This document shows, in pieces, positions 1-9,296 of a stretch of 64,000 nucleotides of DNA. Numbering within the stretch: the stretch's first letter is position 1; each line of letters starts with the position of its first letter. The DNA is from Arthrobacter sp. 131MFCol6.1. GTDB lineage: Bacteria; Actinomycetota; Actinomycetes; Actinomycetales; Micrococcaceae. The translations under genes and the position numbers were made by a program. The notes beneath the pieces are model-generated. The model worked only from the letters and a program-made list of their open reading frames with translations. It was not told where the DNA came from and made no database searches. The stretch lies in assembly GCF_000374925.1 (NCBI RefSeq), contig NZ_KB895549.1:62001-126000 (forward strand), written 5' to 3'.

Positions 1-1
1 A

Positions 2-1858
2 CGGATCAGGCGCCTGCTGCCCGCTGCCACCACGGTTCTGCTGGCGACCATGCTGGGCGCCGTGGTCCTGCTCCCGCAGAACCGTTGGCAGTCCATTTCC
101 CTGGACGTCATCATGTCCGCCCTGCAAGTGCAGAACTGGAACCAGGCCTTCAGCGTGGACAGCTACGCCGCGGCGACCGCCCTGGTGTCCCCGGTGCAGC
201 ACTTCTGGTCCCTGGCGGTGGAGGAACAGTTCTACCTGATCATTCCTGTCATCCTGCTGGCGGGAGTGGCCGTCACGGTGAAACGTCGCCTCCGGATCGA
301 AACCGTCTCCTTATGGATCCTGGTGGTGGTGTCGGTGGCGTCCTTCGTCCACAGCGTCGTCTTCTCGTCCGCCCAGCACGACATGGCGTACTTTGCGACC
401 ACTACGCGGATCTGGGAGCTGGGCGCCGGGGGCATCGGCGCCCTGCTGATTCCCAAATTGCGCCTGGGCCCGGTGCGGGCGTGGCTTTCGGGCTGGATCG
501 GTTTGGGCGTGATCGTCTTTTCCGCGATGGCCCTCTCCGTTGCGATGGACTTCCCGGGCAGCATCGCCCTCCTGCCCGTCGCGGGGACATTCCTGCTGCT
601 CACAGCCGGTTCGCCGGCGGCCGGACCGGCCACTCCGGGCAGCCCGGTCGGCTACTCGGCAAGCCGGGTCCTCAGCCTGCGGCCAGTGACCTACATCGGT
701 GATCTTTCGTACTCCTTGTACCTGTGGCATTGGCCCGTCGTCGTGTTCTACGTCTTCCACCTCGGCCGGGCCCCGGGCGTCTTCCAGGGCACCGCGATGG
801 TGGCCATCAGCCTGGCGCTGGCGGCCGCCTCGTACCACCTCGTCGAGCAGAAGTTCCGGCACGCGCCGGCCGTCCAGGGGCCGTCGCCGCGGCCTGGACG
901 GTCGGGATTGCTGCGCCGGAACGCCTTCGTCCTGGCGGCAGGACTGCTCGTGGCGTCGACGGTGGCGGCTGCGGTGCCGTGGGGCGTCGTCGAAGCCAAG
1001 TCGCAGCAGCTGAGCGGGGCCTTGGATTTGCGCGACTATCCTGGCGCGACGGCGTTTGATCCCGTCCGGCCCGCCGCCGTCCCCGACGGCGTGCCCGTCC
1101 GGCCCGATCCCGCCGTCGCCATGAAGGATGTGCCCCTGACCTGGACGGAGACGTGCGGGAAATTCAATCCGGCCGTCACCGGGGCCGACCAATGCGTCTT
1201 CGGCGCGCCGGACGCCACCCAAACGGTGGTCGTCGTCGGGGACTCACACGCCGCGCAGTACGTGGATCCGCTCGTGATTGCCGGCGCAGCCGGGGGCTGG
1301 AAGGTGCAGGCCATGGTCCGGAACGGTTGCCCCTTCACGGCAGCGCCGGCGATGAATGGCACCACGGTGTACCGCAGTTGCTCCGAACAGAACAAGGCCA
1401 CGTTGCTGCGCATCCTGCAGGTGCGGCCGCGGTTGGTGGTGGTATCGGGAATGGCGCCGGCCGGCTACCGCGAAGCCCTCAACTGGACGTGGGGCAGCCC
1501 GGAACAACTCGTCAAAGGCTACGTCCAGCTCTTGAAGCCGCTCCGGGAAGCCGGGATCCGCGTGGCTGTGGTGCCTGACACGCCGTATCCGGATTTTTCG
1601 GCGCCGGACTGCGTTCAGGTCAACGGACGGGATGCGCCCGAGTGCCAGTTCACGGCATCCGACGCCGCCGCAGACCCCCTGCAGCTGGCCGGAGCACTCG
1701 TGCCCGGCGTCGAGGTTCTTGATATGTCCGCCTACTTTTGCCGGCAGGGAATCTGCCCGGCCGTCATCGGCAACGTGCTCGTGTACCGGGACAACCATAT
1801 GACCAACACCTTTGCCAAGACGCTGGCACCGGCGCTGGCCCGGCAGCTCAGCTTCTAG
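2..1858 (+). CDS. OafA-like membrane acyltransferase with SGNH domain (5' truncated)
   Basis: The reading frame is open to the left edge, so the true start lies outside. The visible part begins inside an acyltransferase-3 membrane domain: many hydrophobic helices, and motifs such as VEEQFYL (about residue 60 from the first internal Met) and YSLYLWHWP that are typical of the family. After roughly residue 320 comes a periplasmic SGNH-type domain, with VVVGDSHAAQY as the nucleophile block and RDNHMTN as the distal Asp/His block. Known relatives O-acetylate or otherwise acylate surface polysaccharides or peptidoglycan across the membrane. It sits convergent to the polysaccharide operon, which fits modification of that glycan. 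The substrate is not deducible. Confidence 0.88.
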   Translation, partial: RIRRLLPAATTVLLATMLGAVVLLPQNRWQSISLDVIMSALQVQNWNQAFSVDSYAAATALVSPVQHFWSLAVEEQFYLIIPVILLAGVAVTVKRRLRIETVSLWILVVVSVASFVHSVVFSSAQHDMAYFATTTRIWELGAGGIGALLIPKLRLGPVRAWLSGWIGLGVIVFSAMALSVAMDFPGSIALLPVAGTFLLLTAGSPAAGPATPGSPVGYSASRVLSLRPVTYIGDLSYSLYLWHWPVVVFYVFHLGRAPGVFQGTAMVAISLALAAASYHLVEQKFRHAPAVQGPSPRPGRSGLLRRNAFVLAAGLLVASTVAAAVPWGVVEAKSQQLSGALDLRDYPGATAFDPVRPAAVPDGVPVRPDPAVAMKDVPLTWTETCGKFNPAVTGADQCVFGAPDATQTVVVVGDSHAAQYVDPLVIAGAAGGWKVQAMVRNGCPFTAAPAMNGTTVYRSCSEQNKATLLRILQVRPRLVVVSGMAPAGYREALNWTWGSPEQLVKGYVQLLKPLREAGIRVAVVPDTPYPDFSAPDCVQVNGRDAPECQFTASDAAADPLQLAGALVPGVEVLDMSAYFCRQGICPAVIGNVLVYRDNHMTNTFAKTLAPALARQLSF

Positions 1859-1880
1859 CCCACGGCCGCGGGGCGGGCGC

Positions 1881-1906
1881 CGGGGCAGGCTGCGGAACCT
1901 GCCCCG
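1881..1906. terminator. Hairpin between convergent genes
   Basis: CGGGGCAGG and CCTGCCCCG form a perfect 9-bp stem around an 8-nt loop in the 70-bp gap between two convergent genes. There is no clear T-run, so it is a probable bidirectional terminator typical of high-GC genomes rather than a canonical one. Confidence 0.5.
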
Positions 1907-1930
1907 CGGCGGCAGGGCAGGCTGCTGGGT

Positions 1931-3925
1931 TCAGTTCCCGCAGGCGGTGACTTTGTAGAGCTTCGCCTCGCCCTGGCTGTCGATGAGCTGCACGCCGGGG
2001 TTCGCTGCGAGATTGCGCAGGCCGGCCGGAGTGTGGTCTCCGCCGTGGACTTCGACCGGGCCGAAGTCCAGGATGTAGTAGGCATTCGCCGCCCGGACCG
2101 CCTGGCACACGCTGGCGTCCGTCGTCACATTGCCGATCGAATCGTAGATCCGCTGAACATCCGGGGAGACGTAGCTCATGACATGGAGCTGGGCGGACTT
2201 GCGCTCGCCCAGCGCGTAGGACAGCGCCGCACCGGTGTACGGGTTGTCGATCAGCAGCGCATTTTCGGGAACAGTCTGGGGCAGGCGCTTCATGAGCTGG
2301 AGTTCGTCGGTGGAGACCAGCGGCGAATCGGCGGCGAGCCTGTAGTTTCTTGAGCCCTGCTCGACCTCCAGCTCCAGGCCGCCCTGCTGTCCCAGTGCGA
2401 TGGCGGCCAGCACGATGGCGGCGATGCCCACGGACCGGTAGGCTGCCGTTCCGGCGCGCCCCCAGCGCGGAGAGCCGTCCAGGGCCAGCTCGATGGCCTT
2501 CGACCGGCCGCGCATCGCCAGGATGCGGCGCCCTGCCCAGTCAACGCCGACGGCGACCAGCAGGACCGCAACCAGCGGCAGCAGGGCGGCAATCCGGTAG
2601 CTGTCGTTGTACCAGACGCCGGTGAGGAAGTCCCGGGTTTCCGACTTGGTAAAGCCGGAGACCACAACGAACAAGTAGGTGAACAATGCGAAGACGCCTG
2701 CGATCCACACCCGCTGCCAGCGGTCCTGGAAGCAGGCCCAGAGGCCGAGGAATACGAGCGGTGCCACAAGCCAGGCCAGTGCGAGGCCGTCGGGGGAGAT
2801 GGTGACGGCTTCGCCAATGGCCTTCGGAATGCTCTGGTACGGGCCCCAGAACGACGCCTCGGGCGGTGGGCGCAGATTGGTCCACAGCAGGTCGAAAGCG
2901 ACGGCGTACCCGGCGACCGGCAGCGCCAGCCTCAAAACGTACGAGCGGGCGCGGGCCTGCTTCCGCCGAAGGGCAGCCGCAGAGCGCCACACCAGCGTCA
3001 CCACCATGGGCAGCGTCCACGTCAGCCAGGCCATGAACGTCGTGGGATGGGCGACAATCAGGCCGGTGAGCGCCAGCAGCAGGGCCAGTATCGAGGCGAG
3101 ATCGCGGCGGACAAGTCCGGGCGTCAACCCGGCACACGCCGCTGCCAGGGCGACGCTCGAGGGCAGGACGCTAATGGCCAGCAGGTTGGGATACAGGACC
3201 CCGAAGTCCATCATGAGCAGCGGGAAGGCACCCAGCGACGCCGCCGCAATGCCTGCGGCGACCAGGGCGGCCGGGCGTCCCCCCACCACGGACCGCGCCA
3301 GCAGGAGGCACCCCAACGGCCAGAAGACGGCAGCGAGGACGATGCTGGTGATATTGACGGCGAGCGGGACGCTCGCGCCCGTCGCCATGGCGACGAGGGT
3401 GGCTACAGCGTTCCAGCCGGCCGGGTAGGCGCCGCCGCCGGTCATGGCACCCAGGGTCAACGACGACGCCTGGCCGGTGTCCAGGGCAAACCTGACCGAA
3501 TTCAGGTGGAACACGGCGTCATACGTCTGGGAAATGGCCTGCGGGCTGCCGATGAGGTGGACGCTGTGGACGGCGAGGAGCCCTCCGGCGATGACGGCTC
3601 CGGCCAGCGCCGCGAGGTCGCCGCGGACGTCCGGCACCCTCAGCGGGTTCAGGCCGGTTGCGGCCGGGCCGGAGGGACGGAACCGCGCCGCCCACAAACC
3701 GAGCAGGGACAGAGCCACCGCCACCGCGGCCACGGGGAGCAGCCCGAACCTCACCTTCAGGAACGGGGCCAACGTGGAGGTGATGACCACAACACCGACA
3801 GTCAACGCGGGGGCAAGCGCCAGGGCGCTGAATCCCCTGAACCGCAGGGCAACGGAGATGATCAGCCCGGGCAGGATCAAGACAGCGCAGGCGATCAGGA
3901 CCTGCGGTAAGACGGACATCCACAT
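1931..3925 (-). CDS. DUF6541-type polytopic membrane protein
   Basis: A 664-residue protein with about a dozen predicted membrane segments and a C-terminal extracytoplasmic region of roughly 150 residues starting near the EQGSRNYRL segment. The architecture (N-terminal MWMSVLPQVLIACAVLILPG, repeated Ala/Leu-rich helices, a soluble C-terminus) matches the DUF6541 family, found in actinobacterial cell-surface glycan loci and resembling GT-C-fold polyprenyl-phosphate-sugar glycosyltransferases. It is the last gene of the minus-strand polysaccharide operon, immediately after rfbA (6 nt gap). A Met two codons in is an alternative start. A GT-C transferase role is inference; no catalytic residue can be assigned by eye. 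Confidence 0.75.
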   Translation of the reverse strand: MWMSVLPQVLIACAVLILPGLIISVALRFRGFSALALAPALTVGVVVITSTLAPFLKVRFGLLPVAAVAVALSLLGLWAARFRPSGPAATGLNPLRVPDVRGDLAALAGAVIAGGLLAVHSVHLIGSPQAISQTYDAVFHLNSVRFALDTGQASSLTLGAMTGGGAYPAGWNAVATLVAMATGASVPLAVNITSIVLAAVFWPLGCLLLARSVVGGRPAALVAAGIAAASLGAFPLLMMDFGVLYPNLLAISVLPSSVALAAACAGLTPGLVRRDLASILALLLALTGLIVAHPTTFMAWLTWTLPMVVTLVWRSAAALRRKQARARSYVLRLALPVAGYAVAFDLLWTNLRPPPEASFWGPYQSIPKAIGEAVTISPDGLALAWLVAPLVFLGLWACFQDRWQRVWIAGVFALFTYLFVVVSGFTKSETRDFLTGVWYNDSYRIAALLPLVAVLLVAVGVDWAGRRILAMRGRSKAIELALDGSPRWGRAGTAAYRSVGIAAIVLAAIALGQQGGLELEVEQGSRNYRLAADSPLVSTDELQLMKRLPQTVPENALLIDNPYTGAALSYALGERKSAQLHVMSYVSPDVQRIYDSIGNVTTDASVCQAVRAANAYYILDFGPVEVHGGDHTPAGLRNLAANPGVQLIDSQGEAKLYKVTACGN

Positions 3926-3931
3926 GGAGGG

Positions 3932-4795
3932 TTACGGCTCCAGGAGTTCGAGCAGGTACGCGCCGTACCCGCTCTTGATGAGCGGCTCGGCGCGCTGGCG
4001 GAGTTCGTCATCGTTCAGGAAGCCTTGGCGCCAGGCGATTTCCTCCGGGGCACCGATCTTCAGGCCCTGCCGGTTCTCGACCGTGCGGATGAAGTTCGAC
4101 GCGTCGTTGAGGTCATCGAAGGTTCCGGTGTCCAGCCAGGCGGTGCCGCGGGGCAGGATTTCGACGCGGAGCTTGCCCCTTTCGAGGTAGGTCCGGTTGA
4201 CGTCGGTGATTTCCAGCTCGCCGCGGGGCGAGGGCTTGAGATCCTTGGCGATCCCGACGACGTCGTTGTCGTAGAAGTACAGGCCGGGGACGGCGTAGTG
4301 GGACTTGGGCCGCTCCGGCTTTTCCTCCAGCGAGACGGCCTGGCCGGCGTCGTCGAACTCCACGACACCGTAGGCTTTGGGGTTCTTGACCCAGTAGCCG
4401 AAGACGGCGCCGCCGTCGATGTTTTCATGCTTGCGCAGCTGGGTTCCCATCCCCTGGCCGTAGAAGATGTTGTCACCCAGCACCAGGGCGACAGTCTCGT
4501 TGCCGATGTGCTCCTCGCCGAGGATGAAGGCTTGGGCCAGTCCGTCGGGGGACGCCTGCTGGACATAGCTCAGGCTGATGCCGAACTGCGAACCGTCGCC
4601 GAGGAGGCGCTTGAACTGCTCGGCGTCATGCGGGGTGGTGATGATCAGGATGTCCCGGATGCCGGCCAGGATCAGCGTCGACAGCGGGTAGTAGATCATC
4701 GGCTTGTCGTAAACCGGGACGAGCTGCTTGCTGATGCCGTGGGTGATGGGATGGAGACGAGAACCGGTCCCGCCGGCAAGAATAATTCCGCGCAT
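3932..4795 (-). CDS. rfbA: Glucose-1-phosphate thymidylyltransferase
   Basis: Makes dTDP-glucose from dTTP and glucose-1-phosphate, the first step to dTDP-L-rhamnose. The N-terminal nucleotide-binding loop [16 protein letters not shown], then KPMIYYPLS and GDNIFYG, are diagnostic of RfbA/RmlA, and the length (287 aa) is normal. The start was placed at the Met of MRGIIL because an AGGAGAGG ribosome site lies about 9 nt upstream; a Met three codons earlier is almost on top of that site. It is co-directional with the glycosyltransferases, while rfbB and rfbCD lie on the opposite strand about 5 kb away, so the rhamnose pathway is split over two divergent transcription units. Confidence 0.96.
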   Translation of the reverse strand: MRGIILAGGTGSRLHPITHGISKQLVPVYDKPMIYYPLSTLILAGIRDILIITTPHDAEQFKRLLGDGSQFGISLSYVQQASPDGLAQAFILGEEHIGNETVALVLGDNIFYGQGMGTQLRKHENIDGGAVFGYWVKNPKAYGVVEFDDAGQAVSLEEKPERPKSHYAVPGLYFYDNDVVGIAKDLKPSPRGELEITDVNRTYLERGKLRVEILPRGTAWLDTGTFDDLNDASNFIRTVENRQGLKIGAPEEIAWRQGFLNDDELRQRAEPLIKSGYGAYLLELLEP

Positions 4796-4871
4796 GGTAT
4801 ACATCCTCTCCTACCGGTCTGCACTCGGCCAAACCCGTGGAAGGCCCGGCGGCCCGGCCTCCTGGGCGGTG

Positions 4872-5807
4872 TCAGGCCGTATGCCGGCGCCCGGTCCGGC
4901 CGCGGAGGCCGTCGGCGGTACCGCGGAGCGCCGAGCCGAGCCGGGCGGAGCGGCCGGGCGCCAGCAGGGTCACGATCAGCAGATGCCGCAGATCGCCCCA
5001 CATACCGCCGGCCACCCAGGCGGGATACCGGACCGCGTACCGGCGGCCCGTGACGAGGCGGTTCCTGAAGATGTAGTAGTAGCGCCAGGTCGCGGCGGTG
5101 CGCACCTGCAGCGGGCGGCCGCCCGCCGCGACGGGCCGGCCGAACACCTTGGCCTCCACCATCGTCCCGAGGGAGTGGTCGAACTCTGCCGCCGCGAGGA
5201 TGGTGGGCAGGCCCGCAGCGAGTGCGCGGTAGTAGTACTCGGTGTCGACCAGGTCGATGAAGAGCTCTTCCCAGAACCCGCCAAGGACGTCCAGCGTGCC
5301 GGCCGGGATCAGGAGGCCCGACTGGATCGGCTCCCGGCCCAGGGCGACGCCGTTCCGGGTCCCGGCGCGCAGCACCGGGTTTCCGTGGATCCTGGACGGG
5401 GAGATGAGGCCGGGCTCGACGCCGGCCGCCCGCGCGTCCGCGGCGGCGCGGCGCAGGGCCTGCACGTAGCCCGCGGGCAGAAGCGAGTCCTGGTCCACGG
5501 TCAGGATGTAGTCCGGGTTGCCGTGTCGGCGGGCCGTGCGGATGCCGGCGTTCAAGGCGGCGCCGATGCCAGCGTTCTGCGGGAGGCGCACCACTTCTGC
5601 GCCGGCCGCGGCCAGCGCGGCGAAGATCGGCTCGTAGCCGGGGCCGCCGCCGTCGTCAACCACCACGACGGCGTCCACCTGCTCCCGCAGCGATTCGACG
5701 TTGCCGATCAGCGCCGCCGTCGGCCGGAATGCGGTGACGACGCCGGTGACGCCGGTGGCGCCCGTGGCAGGGACGGGGGACTCGCCAGTCACGTGGGGAT
5801 CGCTCAC
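4872..5807 (-). CDS. Family 2 glycosyltransferase, rhamnosyltransferase-like
   Basis: GT-A fold glycosyltransferase with the nucleotide-binding segment VTAFRPT...VVVVDDGGG near residues 20-50 and the DXD-type motif TVDQDSLL around residue 120, as in WbbL/RfbF-like rhamnosyltransferases. The C-terminus carries FRNRLVTGRR, common in that group. The start is taken as a GTG overlapping the upstream gene's stop as GTGA, which gives translational coupling; a longer frame is open upstream but covers the end of the preceding gene. The dTDP-rhamnose genes nearby support rhamnosyl transfer, which remains inference. Confidence 0.85.
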   Translation of the reverse strand: MSDPHVTGESPVPATGATGVTGVVTAFRPTAALIGNVESLREQVDAVVVVDDGGGPGYEPIFAALAAAGAEVVRLPQNAGIGAALNAGIRTARRHGNPDYILTVDQDSLLPAGYVQALRRAAADARAAGVEPGLISPSRIHGNPVLRAGTRNGVALGREPIQSGLLIPAGTLDVLGGFWEELFIDLVDTEYYYRALAAGLPTILAAAEFDHSLGTMVEAKVFGRPVAAGGRPLQVRTAATWRYYYIFRNRLVTGRRYAVRYPAWVAGGMWGDLRHLLIVTLLAPGRSARLGSALRGTADGLRGRTGRRHTA

Positions 5808-6691
5808 TTTCCGAAGGAGTGCCGCAGGAGGATGCCGAGCGTCCCGGAGGCACTTTGCCGGAGCGTGCCGGCGAGGATCAGGAGTGCGTGGGCACGGGAC
5901 GTGAGCCGCAGCCGGGCGGCGCGGGCCGCCTTGCGCCAGCCCTTTGCCGTGCACAGCGCCGCGGCCAAGTCGAAGAAGTCGCGCTCACCGATGAACCGGG
6001 ACCCGTCGACGAGTTTCGCGGACGACGCGCTGCTGGTGTGCCGGCGGTATTCGAAGCAGATATCGGGGACGATCAACAGTTCGGCCCCGCCAAGCACCAT
6101 GTCCATGACGAGGGCGAGGTCCTGGATGACGGGGAAGCCATCACGGAAGTCATAGTCCCGGATCCGGTCGCGGCGGAAGGCCAGGGAGGGCCAGTAGAGC
6201 CAGTCGCCGTGCAGGAGGCTTACCGCCAGCCGCTCGCCGCCCACAAGCCGCGACCCGGTGCCGCGCGGCTTGACCAGCCGCTGTTTGACGATGTCCACCA
6301 GGGGGACGGAGGGTTTGCCGTCCTCGTCGATGATCTGGACGCCGGGCTGGATAATCCAGGCGTCGGGGAATTCGGCGTGGGCGCGCAGCACGACGTCCAC
6401 GAAGTTCGGCAGCAGAAGGTCGTCGCATCCCATGACCACCAGGACGTCCTGGCTGGCCAGCGAGACGCAGGTCCTGAAGTTCTCGGTGATGCCCTCGTTC
6501 TTTTCCTTGCGGATATAGGTGATCCGGGGGTCGTCCGCGGCTTCGACGTAGCGTCTAACGTCGTCGCCCGGGTAGGCGTCGTCAACCACCGTCAGGCGCC
6601 AGTCCGGGCTGGTCTGGGCCAGGACGCTGTCGACGGCCTGTTTCATGTAGTTAACGTCGCCCCAGTAGGGGATAAAGATGTCCAGTGCCAC
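5804..6691 (-). CDS. Family 2 glycosyltransferase
   Basis: A 295-residue GT2 enzyme: ALDIFIPYWGDVNYMKQAVDSVL at the start, VVDDAYPGDD as the nucleotide-binding Asp pair, and VMGCDDLLLPNF as the metal-binding DXD equivalent. No membrane helix is obvious. The GTG start has GGAGG about 6 nt upstream. It lies between a DUF2304 gene (9 nt gap) and the next glycosyltransferase (4-nt overlap), so it belongs to a tight operon assembling a surface glycan. Donor and acceptor are unknown. Confidence 0.88.
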   Translation of the reverse strand: MALDIFIPYWGDVNYMKQAVDSVLAQTSPDWRLTVVDDAYPGDDVRRYVEAADDPRITYIRKEKNEGITENFRTCVSLASQDVLVVMGCDDLLLPNFVDVVLRAHAEFPDAWIIQPGVQIIDEDGKPSVPLVDIVKQRLVKPRGTGSRLVGGERLAVSLLHGDWLYWPSLAFRRDRIRDYDFRDGFPVIQDLALVMDMVLGGAELLIVPDICFEYRRHTSSASSAKLVDGSRFIGERDFFDLAAALCTAKGWRKAARAARLRLTSRAHALLILAGTLRQSASGTLGILLRHSFGK

Positions 6692-6700
6692 CGGGGCCTC

Positions 6701-7075
6701 CTACTTCGTCGTCGGCGTCGCCGGAGCGTCGCCGTCCTGGGCGGACATGCCCTCGACCATGGTCCGGAGGATGGCCACTTCCTCCGCGAGGGTGCGCGTC
6801 TCGTCCTCCACCACGGACAGTTCCCAGGACAAGTGCAGGCAGACACCGAGCAGCAGCAGGATGCTGATGATGAACAGCAGATTGGAGGGCAGCTGGACGC
6901 CGACGCGTTCGGCCACGATCGTCAGCAGGCTCGGAAATGCGGCCAGAACCAGCGTGCCGATTCCGACGAAGAGCCAGAGTGCTGCGTATTTCTCGCGAAG
7001 CTTCTTCCGGCGGAGCATCTCGAAGACGACGCCGACGATCGCCAGGGCAAGGAAAAAGGCGGGCCAGTTGCCCAT
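6701..7075 (-). CDS. DUF2304 membrane protein
   Basis: A 124-residue protein with three hydrophobic segments (about residues 5-20, 33-55, 64-84) and the RRKKLREKYAALW signature between the first two, characteristic of DUF2304. It ends in a short acidic, coiled-coil-like tail. These proteins are habitually encoded next to a dolichyl-phosphate-mannose-synthase-like glycosyltransferase, as here, where start and upstream stop overlap as TAATG. The likely role is a membrane partner or anchor for that enzyme (inference from conserved neighbourhood). Confidence 0.85.
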   Translation of the reverse strand: MGNWPAFFLALAIVGVVFEMLRRKKLREKYAALWLFVGIGTLVLAAFPSLLTIVAERVGVQLPSNLLFIISILLLLGVCLHLSWELSVVEDETRTLAEEVAILRTMVEGMSAQDGDAPATPTTK

Positions 7076-7827
7076 TAGACGGCTCCTTTGGCGGCCAGCG
7101 CGGGGTCGGAAATGGTGGACCGCTTTCGGGTCAGGGCGAACATGAGGGCGAAGACGGACCGGCCGAGGTAGACGGCGGACTTGACGGGGTTGTGGCTGGG
7201 AGTACCGCCTTGGCGCGGGCGCATTTCCACCGGGACCTGGGTCACCCGGCAGCCGGAGCGGATCGCCACCACCAGGGAGTCGATGGTGTCGCCCAGATAC
7301 TCCGCGGGGTAGTGGTCCAGGTACTGGTTGATGGCGCGGCCGTTCGCGGCCCGGAAGCCGCTGGTCACGTCCGTGAGCCGGGTCTTGGCCAGTGCTGAGA
7401 TGACCTTGGCGAGGAGCTGCATGGCCCACTTGCGCGGGCCGCTGACCGAATAGTCGCCGCGGTCGGCAAAGCGGGCGCCGATGGAGATGTCGGCGTGCTC
7501 CAGGCCTGCCAGGACCTCGTGGATATTGCGGGGATCGTGCTGTCCGTCGGCGTCCACCTGGATCACGCGCTGGTAACCGAGGCGCTGGGCGTACTTGAAG
7601 CCGGCCCTCATGGCGCCGCCGACCCCCAGGTTGAACGGCAGCGTCAGGACGGTGGCGCCGGCGTCTTTCGCGACCGCCGCGGTGGCATCCGTGGAGCCAT
7701 CATTGACCACCAGGACATCGTAGGGCCGGCCGACACTAAGCACTTCCCGGACGGTGTTCCCCACGGACTCGGCTTCGTTCCACGCCGGCATTATGACCAG
7801 CACACGGGTCGAGTCAAGAATTTTCAT
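7075..7827 (-). CDS. Polyprenyl-phosphate glycosyltransferase (DPM1-like GT2)
   Basis: A 250-residue GT2 enzyme with VLVIMPAWNEAESV at the start, VVNDGSTDAT, and QVDADGQHDP as the DXD motif, matching dolichyl/polyprenyl-phosphate sugar synthases. It would load a sugar from a nucleotide donor onto a lipid phosphate at the inner membrane face, for use by GT-C enzymes such as the DUF6541 protein of this operon. The start was set at MKILDS, preceded by GGAGAACT; an upstream in-frame Met lacks a ribosome site. Confidence 0.9.
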   Translation of the reverse strand: MKILDSTRVLVIMPAWNEAESVGNTVREVLSVGRPYDVLVVNDGSTDATAAVAKDAGATVLTLPFNLGVGGAMRAGFKYAQRLGYQRVIQVDADGQHDPRNIHEVLAGLEHADISIGARFADRGDYSVSGPRKWAMQLLAKVISALAKTRLTDVTSGFRAANGRAINQYLDHYPAEYLGDTIDSLVVAIRSGCRVTQVPVEMRPRQGGTPSHNPVKSAVYLGRSVFALMFALTRKRSTISDPALAAKGAV

Positions 7828-7950
7828 AGTTCTCCAATATATCAACGGCCCGGAGGCGGCTGACGGAGTGGGCGGCGTCCGGTTCGGGATTGGTGATCAC
7901 CCGGCGGAATGCGGCGTTGACGGCGGCGACCGGGCGCGGGCATCTGTCGA

Positions 7951-9201
7951 TCACGCTGCTGATCCTACCTTCCGGCCCCGGCCGCGGGCGCCCGCGGGCA
8001 GGATCCGGAGGGAGGGACGCAGCAGGCCAAGGAACAGGAGGGCTTCGCTCACGGCCATGCCCAGGGCGACGCCGGGAACGTTGGCCGCCAGTCCGGCCGC
8101 CACCATGAGCAGCACGCCGACGACGGCGGAAACCGCGGTCCACAACAGCACCGACTTCTGGCGCTGGGCGGGGATCAGCACGTTCCGGATCAGGGGCGTT
8201 GATGAGGAGATGAAGAAAAAGGACACCCCGTAGAACAGGCACGTCAGGGTGTCCGCGCGGACGGCTTCGCCGAACATCACCCCGGAGACCCACGGGCCGA
8301 ACAGCGTCAGGAAGATCCCGCCGGCAAGCCCCAGGACCGCGTGGGCAGCCATGGCCACGAAGTGGCGGCGGCGCGGGTCGGCGGCGTCGTGTTCCAGGGT
8401 CCAGCCCTGGAACGTGTTGCCGAGCGCCACGATCGTGAAGAGCCCCAGGCGGTAGATAGAGTCCGCCGAGGCGAAACCGGCCGTGGCTGCGGCCGACGGC
8501 ACCGTCGCGGTGGCGATCGGAACCGGGGACGAGCCGTAGGCGCTTCCCGTGAAGTTGATGCCGGCCGTGCCCGCGGTGGGCACGATCTCCCGCACGACCT
8601 TCCGCGGGCTCCGGGGCAGCCAGGTCCGGGGTTCGCCGAACCGGCGGTGGAACGCGACCAATGCCACCAGCGTCGTAATGACCGAGACCAGCCCGTACGT
8701 CCAGACCTGTCCGGTGAGCAGGATGACCGGGGCGCTGAGGATGGCCGCGAAGAAACGGGGGAGCGTGTCGTAGACGGCGAGGATCCGGGGCTGGCCGGTG
8801 CCGATGCCGTACCAGGCGGGCGAGAATCCGGTCAGCGCCGTGGCCCAGGCCATGGTGATGGCGTCGAGGCGGAAACCTTCACGGGCCACGAGCGCGACGA
8901 TCACGCTCATGACGGGCAGGACGATCACCGCGAGCAGGATCCGCGAACGGACGCTCCTGGAATACAGGGCCGCCCGCAGCGGGAAGGCGCCGGCGCGGGC
9001 AATCTCGACCGGGCCGGAGATGTTCCAGCTCCAGAGAATGATGGTGGACGCAAAGATGCCAATGGCCTGGCCGGAGGTGATGCTGGACCAGCCGGCGGCC
9101 CCCACGACGCGCGAAACGACCGGCAGGAGCAGGAACGGCAGGACCAGCGCCAGCAGCGGCAACAGGGTGAAGCCTGCAAGCCTGAACAGAACGGGTCTCA
9201 T
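7951..9201 (-). CDS. Wzx-like polysaccharide flippase
   Basis: A 416-residue protein made of about 12 hydrophobic helices with few soluble loops, beginning MRPVLFRLAGFTLLPLLALVL. Overall pattern and locus position match the MATE/MVF-type oligosaccharide flippases (Wzx, RfbX) that move lipid-linked repeat units across the membrane. It is the first gene of the minus-strand operon, with its promoter region in the 95-nt gap to the divergent glycosyltransferase. No Wzy polymerase is evident in the window. Confidence 0.8.
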   Translation of the reverse strand: MRPVLFRLAGFTLLPLLALVLPFLLLPVVSRVVGAAGWSSITSGQAIGIFASTIILWSWNISGPVEIARAGAFPLRAALYSRSVRSRILLAVIVLPVMSVIVALVAREGFRLDAITMAWATALTGFSPAWYGIGTGQPRILAVYDTLPRFFAAILSAPVILLTGQVWTYGLVSVITTLVALVAFHRRFGEPRTWLPRSPRKVVREIVPTAGTAGINFTGSAYGSSPVPIATATVPSAAATAGFASADSIYRLGLFTIVALGNTFQGWTLEHDAADPRRRHFVAMAAHAVLGLAGGIFLTLFGPWVSGVMFGEAVRADTLTCLFYGVSFFFISSSTPLIRNVLIPAQRQKSVLLWTAVSAVVGVLLMVAAGLAANVPGVALGMAVSEALLFLGLLRPSLRILPAGARGRGRKVGSAA

Positions 9202-9283
9202 GCGGTGCGGTCCTCGTGCTGGGGGGCTTGACCTAACGATGATACGCGATTGCCCTGCACCGGCCCCTGGCGCGGGAGTCGCC

Positions 9284-9289
9284 TAGAGT
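9284..9289 (+). promoter_or_regulatory. Leaderless -10 hexamer
   Basis: TAGAGT lies 7 nt before the ATG of the next gene and there is no Shine-Dalgarno, the arrangement expected for leaderless actinobacterial transcripts. No convincing -35 is seen. Confidence 0.5.
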
Positions 9290-9296
9290 GGTTCGC

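Noticed and set aside
311..1222. Long minus-strand frame opposite the acyltransferase
   Set aside because: It is a shadow of the plus-strand gene: Arg/Gly-rich with no motif, no ribosome site, and overlapped fully by a clearly conserved protein.
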